From contig OZ026845.1 in the NCBI GenBank assembly GCA_964023205.1, forward strand, positions 3,668,001 through 3,732,000: 64,000 nt of DNA, written 5' to 3'. Below the pieces are notes generated by a model, which was given only the letters and a program-made list of their open reading frames with translations, made no database searches and was not told where the DNA came from. Numbering within the stretch: the stretch's first letter is position 1; every line of letters starts with the position of its first letter. Positions 39,101 through 49,728 of the stretch are shown here, piece by piece. The stretch is from Lutraria lutraria (Eukaryota > Mollusca > Bivalvia > Venerida > Mactridae). The position numbers and the translations under genes are program-made.

Positions 39101-39655
39101 AACCGCGAGTAGGTAGTAGGCACGTTCTTTGGTAGCATGATGCTCGTGCTGAAAAATAAGTAATGGAGTAGAGGACGAGAAGACAGATGTTTGAGGAAAT
39201 TGCTAAAATATTTGGGGTCTAAGGGGTATGTTGCGTAACGGCAAACCAACGATTTTTAAGAATGGTTTCACTGGAAAATATAAAAATTATGCCCTTACAT
39301 AAAACAATTTTGTCTCATAATTCTTCGCCACAGAAAGTATAAAAATAAATTTTAGATTATCTTTATAATTACAAAAAGTGTTTCTGTTATTCTAACGCAT
39401 GTAAGTGACAACGTGATTCCGTACCCATAGGAACTAGACGTTTTAAAGAAGTTAAGTTAAAGTTAGGCACAATTCACAAATGTGTCATCGTGGTACGTTT
39501 TTGTGGATGGAATTCGTGAAATTATTAAATTTATGATGCAATAGTAGCAGGGGAGAAATAAAACTTAAAACAAACACTTCTTTAATCGTAGAATTGCGTG
39601 CACATGTAGAATTGTAGATTTCTAACACATGCATCTTTTTGCCTATTGTATTACA
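36176..39655. other. Non-coding stretch, no gene recognised
   Basis: A hairpin-prone 'tagaagcaaaagcgaagcgagtgcttcta' segment lies at about 36234-36262. The frame at 38472-38726 (84 codons) is slightly more GC-rich and basic at its C-terminus, but has no known motif. Other frames overlap it on both strands. Nothing is called. Confidence 0.45.
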
Positions 39656-39815
39656 GTACAACCTCATCAGGGTGGCCCTCTCCTTAGCAACAATCTCCCT
39701 TCAACACCAGTATGATTTAATCATTAATTTATCGTCTCTAGAGCAACAACCTTTCAACAACAACATAATTTTGCTACTCCCAAAGGGTGTTGCTTTGGAG
39801 AGGTTGCACTATATA
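39656..39815. mobile_element. MITE copy, family shared with 7391-7484
   Basis: About 160 bp between inverted ends GTACAACCTC (about 39657) and GAGAGGTTGCAC (about 39800-39811). The interior 'aacataattttgctactcccaaagg' is the reverse complement of the core at about 7410-7440. This copy has an extra segment of about 60 bp between the two GCAACAA words. A palindromic element that straddles the frame at 39639-39860 explains that frame. Confidence 0.55.
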
Positions 39816-42800
39816 AGTCATGTAAAGGAATTAATTAACAAGCCCGGAAGTCTATGGTGAGACATGCAATGCTGTCAATTGCAACTTTATTTAATACCTT
39901 TGATATTCAGTTCAATGGTAGTCCCAGTATAAAGTCAGGGCTGGAAGTCTATTGTTTTACTTACTATGAACACAGTCATTATAGAACTACATTAAATATT
40001 TGTACATCATACAAAAAATGTCAATCTAAAGTACTTAACATTATATTTCTTATCAATTACCAAGTGTTTGCCCTGAAAACCACACTAAGGTCAACATGCC
40101 ATACTGACAATGTTTTCTGATGCAACAAGGCGATGACGCTTTGAAGACGCTTGGCTCTATCTCTTTATCCGTATCGCGTAAAATGTTTTTTTCCCAACGA
40201 GTAATTTTCGGTCTTAATTGATCGATCTTAGTGTCTAATTACAACGCGACAGGCATGGATTTACGGTCAATCGTCACGCTCTTGGTCTGCAAACGTAAAG
40301 TTTAAATGTTGAATTTGTTAGTTTGTGTGACTGGTGTTTTTGTTTGGCCAACATGATTTACACAAATACATTATATCGCGCATTTCTGAGAATTTAGATT
40401 TTGTGTAATTTATTGCAAATAGACAGACAAAACAATACTCTCAGTAATATGGCAAATTGATTATTTCTTATATTATAATGATTGTATTGATGCATACGTC
40501 GTAAGGATAAATGTTTCAGTTAAATGTAGATACTGTGATTTTAATGAGAGCATGTTTTTGCTAAATCCACACAATAATAATAATTTAAACATAAAGATGT
40601 CATAAATATTTTGGTCATAATTTAGGAAGATTACAATACAATGCTAGTGGTGAAATATTTGAAGCCACTAACAGCACGAAAGTCTGAAAGGATTTCATAT
40701 TGTCTGTACGAGTTTTGAGCTTTTATTATAAAGACACTTGACATTTTACGCATAGGAAGAATGACCATGTCTGTGGTACATCATTAAAACCAGTGAAAAC
40801 TCAAAGTACTGAAAGCACTCTTGTAAACTGGACTTACATAGACTCGATCAATACAAACAAAATGAAACAGAAACTAGTTTAACAATCGCATGGCGGATGT
40901 AGTAAAATGTAGTATTTTGGTACGCATCAAAATTCATACGCGCTATAGAAAGCTGAACTAGCATTCAGTTTCAAAAAACTGTGTTACACGTACTTACGTA
41001 CTTTTGTTAATTTCTTCGCGCTTTGCTTAATTATCGTTTGAATCGACTTGCTTTAATCAAGTTAAGAGAAACAAATTCTAAAATATTTGTTTTCACTAAT
41101 TTGTTGTTCTCCCAAACATCATGTTAAACAAATTTGGTACTTAGTGAGAATAACTCATTGAGACTATTCTGTGGATTAACGAATGTTTACACTCGAGCTC
41201 CGTCAGTTGTAATCACCATTCAGTATTTATGTTTATACTGGGAGCAAAAGAAACTTTCCGAAAATAACGACTTAATGTTGTAAGCATGACATAATTAGGG
41301 TGATGTGTTTGTAAGCTGTACAATTTGAATAAAATGAATGTGAGCATTTTGAAAACGTCATTTTGAAGATGGTATGGTTATCATGTTATATATTATTGGA
41401 TTTCATATAATTTATCAGTTTTGGCTTACCAGTTCCCTTGGGAAACCTACCTTTACCCTTTTGTCCCCACCTTATTACGCTTGTAAGACCCAAACAAAAT
41501 AGTCGCGTTTCCGGTTAACCGATGAACCTTTTTCTTGACCCCATCCATAAAGTTTCTGACAGCAGAATCCAAAGTACGAAACTATCAGTGAACGAATCGC
41601 CATCAAAGTCCGAACGATAGGTTATAAATAGAAAAGTTTCTATCTACCGTATTTTGGTCTTGTTACCGGAAACTTGATTCATGTTTGAGGTCATATATGG
41701 TAGACATGAAAATAAATGTAATACAATAACTTAAGCCAAAATGTTGAATCACAAGCCACGGCCGAGCCTCGACTCCGCTACCTCGACAATATCAACCATT
41801 CTGTAGGATTTCATGCTAATTGCATGTAAACCTACTCTAAGCGCCGTTCATTAAAGCATCAGAATTGTCAAGCAAAAGTGTATTATAAAACTATAACTTG
41901 TGTTTATATAATGCGTTATATATAATTATAATAATTATGTTTTTTTTAATTCCCAGCCCAATTATTCTCTTTACATTATCTTAACATTAAATGACCTGTC
42001 CGCTTAGTTCGAAATGCAGAGTCACCCATTGTGAACTAATATCAGACTCCTGAGCTCGAACCATGGACACGGCAAATGCTCTCCGAGACGAATTTATCAA
42101 AGCCCATTCGTCCTGCACACCAGACCATTCACGCGTATAGATTAACAGTTAAATGCGTAGAACAATGTCGGAATAAGTACATAATTCATGAAAATCGTTT
42201 AGATGAAGGCCGATATACAACTCAAAGCGGCTGAACCAAGGCAAAAGGAAAAGCTTAAAGGTCACATATTTTGTCTTGAAATCAGTTCATTTGAATTACA
42301 GACACGCTTTGTCGACTATACTTTGTCATAGGAACGACGAATATTGTTTCGCTGACGTTCACCAAGAAACATACAGCTCGTTCGCTAGCAATTCTTTGCT
42401 GATAAATTTATCAATTTAATTACTAAGATTTACTTGTCCTCTTTTTTCTAACTGAGCCCACATATTTTTCTCCAAAATAGACTACAATTGGTTTGTATAT
42501 TCGCGGGTTGCCAAACTATCAGAATGAAAGTCTTCATGTAATTTATTGTAAATGCGGGTCGTTTGTTTAGTGCACATAGTGGTGGCATTTGTGTGTTTAC
42601 TATGTAAGTATGGTGTTTCTCTGCAGGTTTTGATATTGTAGTGATATTTGTAGAGAACAGTTTGATAGTTTTATCCATTTTATTCTCTATTAGGAAAGGG
42701 TACATAAAAAACGTAAACATAAGCAAAACGTCGCCATTTTGTAATTGCTGATACAAATAGTAGTGGTCGACATACCAAATGGAACCAATTGAATCAACAA

Positions 42801-43408
42801 TATAAAACTTTATGTAACTGTATTTGATTGCATCTGCAAACACCAACGACATTCGATAAAGCCAGAAAATAAGGCATGTTAGGGGCTATATCTTCTATAG
42901 TTTTGGCCCTTGCCCTAAAATTTCAAACAGCGAAATCCAAAGTACGATAGTATTTTGGACGAATCGGACCTCCAAAATTAGAAGAAAAAAGAATAGATAA
43001 GAAATATACGACCAGACACACCTATTTTTTGTCACGTGACTATTAACATGTTTTTTCTAGCTTTAGCGACTACATGTACTATGAATTAATACAATACATA
43101 ATGCAATTATTGTCCACATTAAATCTGCACATTAAAAAACATTGCATATTTTCGAACTAACTGACGTCTTCATTACAGCATTCAATGAATCGCCGCCAAC
43201 AATCGGAAGTCTTCGGCGTTTGTCCAAAGAAAACACCTTGGACATGATAGACAGGCGGCCATATCTTTGTTGATGTTCATGGGCTACTTTCCATCATGAC
43301 TGACTCTGGGAATCCAACGATGGAGTCAACCTATTATTTTTCCACACGTTAGAAAGTCTAGTTCTTGAAAAAGAGTGCCTAATCTAAGAAGGTAGTTTTC
43401 TCAGTGAC
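39816..43408. other. Non-coding stretch with a repeat pair
   Basis: No gene was recognised. The 134-codon minus frame at 42448-42852 is hydrophobic and motif-free. Segments near 41555-41605 and 42925-42970 share 'aatccaaagtacga' followed by 'acgaatcg', with wider weak similarity (41455-41690 and 42885-43045). They are probably two decayed copies of one dispersed repeat. Confidence 0.45.
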
Positions 43409-43448
43409 GGGAATGTCCGGGAATGCCCGGGAATGTCCGGGAATGCCT
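43409..43448. repeat. Tandem 10-bp repeat, GGGAATG(T/C)CC x 4
   Basis: Four direct units of GGGAATGTCC or GGGAATGCCC, with the last unit diverging at its end. It lies about 1.2 kb upstream of the TRIM-like start codon. The units superficially resemble kappaB-type sites, but position 7 is G rather than a pyrimidine, so no factor is assigned. Confidence 0.8.
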
Positions 43449-43782
43449 GAGTAGTGACGACTGCATCGCCAATTGTCGACTCGAAATAAGTTGGTCTGAA
43501 AATGTGCCATCTCGGGTTTTCGTTCGGAAATATCCAATTAAGTTTGTATTTGTTCTGTCTGTTTCGTAAAGCAGAGAATTCTGTCATTGTAACGACCGAC
43601 GGGATTTTAAATTGAATTTTGGTCGAACAGTGCAATGACGCACCACAGATTTATGGAGGATTCGTATAGCAAACAACAAAGTCTTATCAAATAAGATGCT
43701 TAGTATTCTGGTCTCTATACCGTACAATGAAGTAATTACTCATCCAAACAAGTCCTCATTTGTTCTTATGAAGAGGAATATA

Positions 43783-44320
43783 TACACTCAAACCAACTTA
43801 TAAACCGCCACCTGATATTATTGGATATAAATTGATTATTAAAAGTATAAAGCAAACACTATTTTTATTTCTGTAATGATATTGAAAGTTTATTAAATGC
43901 TTGTAATCGTTAATTAGACATTGTTTTCAAACAAATGATAATCGAAATTCATAATCGAAACTTGGAGGACCGCGCCTGTCTCAAATGAACGCCGGACTCC
44001 AACATTTCCACTGCTCTGCCTCTTTCTTCTACAGACATGCGGGTCTGTTTTATGTTTTTATGATAGCGTTTAGAAAACTGAAGCGATTGAAATATGCTGA
44101 CCTAATTTTCATTGAATGCACGGGATTCACGAGCAATTTAATCGATAATGAAGTATACGTTTCGCAAGAGTAAATGTGCAAGAGAATATGCTATCAAATA
44201 GTGTTAAATTACGGGTAATTGAATGAAAGTATTGTATGCAAAATTTCAGAAATCTCTGCCGCATAATTTCTGAGAAATTTCAGTTTACGAACTGGCGGTT
44301 TATAAGTTGGTTTGAGTGTC
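43783..44320. mobile_element. 538-bp TA-flanked MITE (Tc1/mariner-like)
   Basis: Terminal inverted repeats of about 28 bp: 43783 onward (TACACTCAAACC, then 'aacttataaaccgcca') and the mirror image ending at 44320 (GGTTTGAGTGTC). TA dinucleotides flank both ends (43781-43782 and 44321-44322), as expected for Tc1/mariner-type insertion. The interior has a 62-codon frame (43985-44173) with no transposase motif, so the element is non-autonomous. It sits about 300 bp upstream of the TRIM-like gene and could affect its promoter region. Confidence 0.8.
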
Positions 44321-44570
44321 TATAATGTAATAAATGCTTAATGTAAATTCAGATAATAGTGAAAACTTGGATAAAAGGAAATTAAAACTATTCAACTACG
44401 CAGCCCTGATTAATTTCAATGTAATTATACATGATTGTATTTACACACTGTAACTGTACTTTGTAGTAAATTCTCATATAACTTATGTTACAGCGATACT
44501 ATTATCGACAAAGAGAGAGAACCTATCGGACGATTATAAATTACTTAACGAAGAGTAGTCCCGTATATGC

Positions 44571-44577
44571 TATTTAT
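44571..44577 (+). promoter_or_regulatory. Possible TATA box and E-box of the TRIM-like gene
   Basis: TATTTATA begins at 44571, about 57 bp before the start codon. A CACGTG E-box core follows at about 44585-44590. Spacing fits a transcription start near 44600 with a very short leader. This is a position argument only. Confidence 0.3.
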
Positions 44578-44627
44578 AGACAGTCACGTGATGGGGGGAT
44601 TTCTTCCATGCGAACAATTCAATCAAG

Positions 44628-44989
44628 ATGGCTGAACAGCAGGACTCTGGTTTAAGTTATTCCCAGCGTAACGCTGGAGATCAAATATTTGATTTGTGTT
44701 GTACTCCATGCAGCAAAAAGAAATGGAATAAACAAGCCACAAAATACTGCGTAATTTGTAATGAGTATTTTTGTAACACCTGTGTTGAAAGTCACAACAG
44801 TTTCCAGGCACTGTCCGGACATGTTCTTGTCGACCCACAGACGACAAAGCCGACATCAAGCAGTTCGCGGAAGAAGTACCATACAGTACCTACGGAACTG
44901 TGTAAAAGACACCATCTGAAACTTGTGGATATGTACTGTAGTAATCATGATGCAGTGGGATGCTCTGTGTGTTTCACACTGGACCACAG
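44628..44989 (+). CDS. Exon 1: two B-box zinc fingers
   Basis: 120 codons plus two bases. The ATG is in a good context (caagATGG). B-box 1 spans about residues 25-65, with C25-x2-C28, C41-x2-C44, C49-x2-C52, H56 and H65. B-box 2 spans about 92-120, with C92-x2-H95, C104-x2-H107, C112-x2-C115 and H120. A Ser/Thr/Lys-rich linker (about 71-85) separates them. All expected zinc ligands are present, so this exon itself is undamaged. There is no RING upstream: the protein starts only 24 residues before the first zinc ligand. The donor GTAAGT is near consensus. Confidence 0.85.
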
Positions 44990-46701
44990 GTAAGTTTAGT
45001 TTTGCTATGTATTTCTAATGTCTGGCGTTTCCGCTAACCCGACCGATCCTAATTTCGGATTCGCTCAATCTTTCTTCTTGATGATATTTTCGTTTCATAT
45101 GAACTGAATGACCGAACTAAAACATGTATTTGAGATATTTCCGCAGGTCTGTATACCGACATGATAGCGGAAATTCTGTTTTTTTCCTCTACCGTATCCA
45201 TGTTATAGTTAAACATTATTTATATAATTATATCACTCACGGTAGAAATTAATCAAGTCTTAAAACATAAGTTCATCAGTTTTACAACAAATTTCAGCTT
45301 AGCTCAACTTAATATTCAATGCATTTCGACTGTAAATGTATAACCAATACGCATGTACATTTATCTATTGCGCAATCCTTTACCTTACTGTCGTCTTATT
45401 AATGTAACTTGGTAGGGGTATTCATATTGATTTTTATTTAATTTGAAGAATACTTATGTTGATGAAAGTTTATACCTATACACAATTTATAAATGACTGA
45501 TTTTACCGTCTTACTTCGTTTAGATAAGTTTACGCATGTTTATGAAATGTAACGTGTTATGGTTGATAACATGTGTATACGGTATCTTTATATGTATATG
45601 GTTAGATTCATTCAACTTAAAATATTTTATCAAGTACGGATAAACCAATGCGCACGTGAAAATTATCTTTTTTTGTGAGTCATAACAGTAGTTTAAAAAA
45701 GGCAATTTCAAACACAGGTAACTGTATCATGAATAGATTATAAAAATATGAAAAAAAATAAGAAAAAATATTTATTAATATGTTAACAAGGTATATTTCA
45801 ACGAAAATTCTCTGGACGATCACTTACACTGGGGGCCAACGACGTATCACGAGAGGCGGTTCGCATCGAAAACATGTGTATGTTATGCAACGAAATTTTA
45901 TGTAAACAGTCTCTGGTTTTCTGACCTCCACATGCCATTTTGAAATGTTTGACCTGCAGGGGGACGAAATGTTAGTTTTTTGGATTGTCTTGTTAGTTGT
46001 TTTTATTAAGTTTGTATTTGCCGATGTAAAATGCGTTTTCTGTACAATGATTGCGATGTCATTCATCAAATTATGCCAGATTAGTCCGTTATTCTGTGTA
46101 AAAAACAGTTTTCCTCAAAATTATTGTGACATGAAACCCATTTGTAAAATATTTAGCACTCATGATACAGACATCATGTCTGTGAACATAACTTAGCATC
46201 TCCCCACCGCTTATCAGATTCAATAGAATGTATACACGTTAATATAACAAGGCCTTTCGCACTAGACAAGTGTGTATGGTGTCAACTGAAGTCTCTTTTT
46301 GATGTATATGTTACTAACAGAGTGTGTGATGTTTCAGTCTGAAGTCAAATGTGTATATCAATTAATATTTTGCAGTTGACAGATATCTATTTAATTATGT
46401 GTGATGGTCTAAAGAGAACAGTTAAAATTGTTAGATGGTCTTATCATTTAATAACTGCATTATAATAGATTTAGGCACATACTTAAACTTATATAATTTA
46501 CGAGTTTGAACAATTTAGAAATCTGCTGTTATCTAAAAAGTTTGATTGCATTTCTTCGATTCGTTAAAACCATTGCCCCATTCATTAGTATCTATAGCAA
46601 TGTTGCACCGTGCTCGTCAATCCAAGCGTGATTTGCACCGAATTCGCCAATATCCACCATTTGAAAAAAGGTGACCCAGTCTTGAAGACGTCTACGGTCA
46701 G

Positions 46702-47302
46702 TTATAATGCCCCCATCACACCAGAGCACGTCCGCACCACGCTCGCAAAGTTCCTATCACGTCCAGAAAATGTTGATGGCCGTGGCAGGGACGGGGTCAA
46801 ACTCGAAAAGAAATGATGCACTCAGGCTCGCACTACGCCCTTACAACGTCTTTGCCAGGTTCTCACTGCGTCTATCACGTTGCCAGTAAGTTCATTACAC
46901 GTGCAGCTTCCCGTTGTCACCAGGTCTATTGCGTTAATACTACGCCCTAAGTATGTGCTCACTACGTCCATGCAGACTGAACTGCGCTCTCCCTAGGTCC
47001 CAATAACGTCCTCATTGCATTCACTAGCTCCGTATGTATACTGTACCATATGTGTCCATTTATAATAACTGGTCATGATGGCCAAACAGAAGTCTTCTTT
47101 CTGCTTATAGTCATGCACTAACGCAACATAATCTTAGTTGCTTCATGTTTCTTTTTCTTCTATTTTTTATTTAGAAAACGGCAATTTCAGCATCCAAATG
47201 GCTTGTCAGGTGGTACAATAACAAAATGCATTCATTTGCTAACGTCCTGTCAGGACGCGGTGGGTGTAGTGCAATCGTTGCCCTAGTGTGATGGGGGTAT
47301 AA
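46702..47302. mobile_element. Nested inverted-repeat cassette with degenerate ACGTCC minisatellite
   Basis: TTATAATGCCCCCATCACAC at 46702-46721 is inverted as GTGTGATGGGGGTATAA ending at 47302. Between them, 46720-47035 is unusually GC-rich for the window and consists of degenerate 'cac(t/g)acg(c/t)cc' and 'acgtcc' words at roughly 12-14 bp spacing. The right arm repeats 'cgcgtcctgacaggacg'. It is a foldback element nested inside the larger transposon, or a captured minisatellite. Short frames at 46610-46889 are translations of the repeat. Confidence 0.55.
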
Positions 47303-48557
47303 TTAGAGTAGATGTGATGGATTGAAGAAGCTTTTGTAATTGTACTACGGTCTCTTTTATTGTTTCATCGGTAACGTTAGATCTACTTTTTCAAAGTCCT
47401 CTGCGTCTGAGCATAGTATAGTTGTGTCCAATTGTTCCGTCAGTTCAGCACCATCTGGTTGAGAAACTTCTGTACATCCCGGATTCCGCTTGTTTCAGGA
47501 ACAATTGGCAATGGACAGACTTAGTCGGTGTGTTCACTTTAAGAAATTTCCATATTGGTCTGTCACTTGTTATATTATTTGTAGGTATAAATGTTTCCAG
47601 TTTCCGTGATCGTTGTCATGTCGTCGATGTTGTAGATAACGTAATGGTCCTTTATTTTAAGTTGCATTGTGATATTTAGTTGTACCTCTATCATCTGCTT
47701 CCCTCATGAACGTAACGCTCTAGTTTGCACAGTGTCATTGCGCTTCTAAAATGCTGGAAAATGGTGACCGGCAGTACATACACAATCCTGAAATTGATTT
47801 TGACTTCAGTGAGCAACGTACACATTAAGAGTGACCTTCGTTTAGCACCATACACACACTCTGTGAGAAACAAACACAGTCGTAGTATGCAAAAAACCCG
47901 TTCATATGTGCTTATTACACCTACAGAACATTTCTAATGAAGACAAAAAGATTGAATAAGTAAACCTTACCCAGTAAGTATAAGAAATGATACTCACGAA
48001 AAATATTTTAATGAAAAATCTACTAAAACAAGACTGTCTACGAACATCCCTAACTTTTGAGCTTAATTCATACGTAATTGGTACTCAATTAACTGCATAC
48101 AACTGTTTCATAGTATTAAACGTTTCTACTCACCATGTTTCGTGCTGGAATATGATATTCCAGCAAAATGCAATGTCACTAACTACGAGAAATGTCGTCC
48201 TTAGCTTTTCAACCACGTTATGTGTACATAACATGTGTCGTTTGTCGTTGCATAACATACACATGTTTTCGATGCGAACCGCCTCTCGTGATACGTCGTT
48301 GGCCCCCAGTGACTTAGGTGACATGTTTTTCAATTTCATCAAGGATTCCGGTGAATTCATGCAAATGAATATACTTTTTACGGCCGCAATTGAACAAAAA
48401 CATATTCCTGCATTGAAAGCTTACATTATTTTACCTTCATAACATGTAATTCAACGTTTAAATTTCGATTTTATCTAAATATCAACGTAAAAACTTCATT
48501 CTGTCATTGTGACCTCGATGACTCTTGAGAAATCCCAGTGTATTTTGTAACGTCCGC

Positions 48558-48640
48558 TTTCATTGGCCGGGAACCAAATTCTTGTACATACTCGTACGTC
48601 ATTTCACCAGGGAAAACCCCTTTGAAATCGGCCAATGAAA
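48558..48640. promoter_or_regulatory. Perfect 12-bp inverted CCAAT-box pair in the transposon
   Basis: TTTCATTGGCCG (48558-48569) and CGGCCAATGAAA (48629-48640) face each other 59 bp apart. GTACGTCA lies between. Inverted CCAAT boxes around a CRE-like word suggest a promoter, possibly driving outward from the element's right part. No known gene starts next to it. Confidence 0.35.
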
Positions 48641-49186
48641 TCGTTGTCACACACTGGATAGCATGCGCGTCATATGAACCAAAATGGAGTCTATCGGGGA
48701 TAAAATTAAAGCCGAAAATTTGTTTATTGCTTAAACATTCACATGTAACGAATTTACCAATTGTCATGGGGGTAAATGTGTTCCAACAATTTCTAAGTGT
48801 AGCTGTTCATTATGTTTGTACACAACGGTTAAGACTAAATATCGCCTATTTTATGTAAATTTAGTGGATGTCAAAATCACCACAGTGATCGTCCCAAAGC
48901 ATTGATTTACATTTTGTGGCATAACTCGTGAATTAGACGACGGATTTCTCTGGGATTTAGCATGAATGTTATTTTAACAATATGTTTCATGGATATAATC
49001 GATCACCGGAAATATCTTTAGCCAAAAAATATTTTTGATGCTTTAAAAATCTTGGGATTTTTGTTGAAATATACCTTGTTAACATATTAATAAATAGAGA
49101 TTTTCTAAAATCAGTATTTATTTTTTTATTCATTCATTTATAAGCTATTCATGATACAGTTATCTGTGATTTCAAACGGTATTGTT

Positions 49187-49437
49187 AGCTCGGTCATGCT
49201 GTTTGGTCACGTGATTGATATCTCTTCCACCTCTTCTAGCCATCGGGCGGAATAGATAGAAGAGCTTCTAAAATTAGAAGACGACTAATCGAACAGTTTG
49301 GAAGCGTTCTATACATAGCGTGACGTCACTACGTTTGTCTAACATAGCGCTACCGTAGTGTACACATTGGTTTGGAAGAGCTCTGCATCTTCCGGTAGCT
49401 CTTCCGTTTGACCAATCGAACCAGCCTAAGGTCGAGC
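49187..49437. mobile_element. Probable MITE in intron 1
   Basis: 'agctcggtcatgctgtt' at about 49187 is imperfectly inverted as 'ccagcctaaggtcgagct' ending at about 49437. It carries paired 'ctcttcc' and 'ggaagag' words and is richer in CpG than its surroundings. No target-site duplication was found. It lies between the hAT-like element and exon 2. Confidence 0.4.
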
Positions 49438-49728
49438 TTTTAACAAATTTTTGTGTAGTTGGGGTAGCGATAAATTATCGTCAAAATTATAAAATTGTAT
49501 GATTATATTTGATGGAAAGTAAGTCAATGTTCTGAAAAACGTTTATGAGATACTGATGATAAACAATGCTGGCGTGTTTGTGCTTTTCAGATTGACATCT
49601 ATATATGAATGTACAAACCCCTAAGCGGACTATTTTAGAGATTGTAGTTTATCTGTAACAGGTGGATCGTTGAAAGGTTTGAAATGTGTTTTACATGCAT
49701 TTATTTTTATGAACTTTTTTATGTTCAG

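Larger units (their letters stand above)
45713..49168. mobile_element. 3456-bp hAT-like transposon in intron 1, 8-bp duplication
   Basis: Perfect 8-bp direct repeats ATTTCAAA flank it (45705-45712 and 49169-49176). The terminal inverted repeats begin CACAG(G/A)TAACTGTATCATG (45713 onward, mirrored to 49168). Similarity between the arms resumes at 'tattaatatgttaacaaggt' and again at the 'cactgggggccaacgacgta' segment (45829 onward versus 48244-48313 inverted). The left arm is a shortened version of the right: two internal blocks of the right arm are missing, one with CACT microhomology at the joint. An 8-bp duplication and CA-starting termini fit hAT. No transposase was recognised; the 151-codon frame (47987-48442) and the 87-codon minus frame (48504-48767) have no known domain. 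It is probably non-autonomous. Confidence 0.85.

Noticed and set aside
42448..42852. 134-codon open frame, minus strand
   Set aside because: No motif, no credible splice context and random-looking hydrophobic composition.
47987..48442. 151-codon open frame, plus strand
   Set aside because: It lies in the transposon arm that is repeated in inverted form at 45829-45900. It has no known domain and overlaps an opposing frame. Its length is compatible with chance in AT-rich DNA with few stops.
48504..48767. 87-codon minus-strand frame as a transposase fragment
   Set aside because: No zinc-finger, catalytic or dimerisation motif of hAT transposases is visible. It overlaps the CCAAT palindrome.
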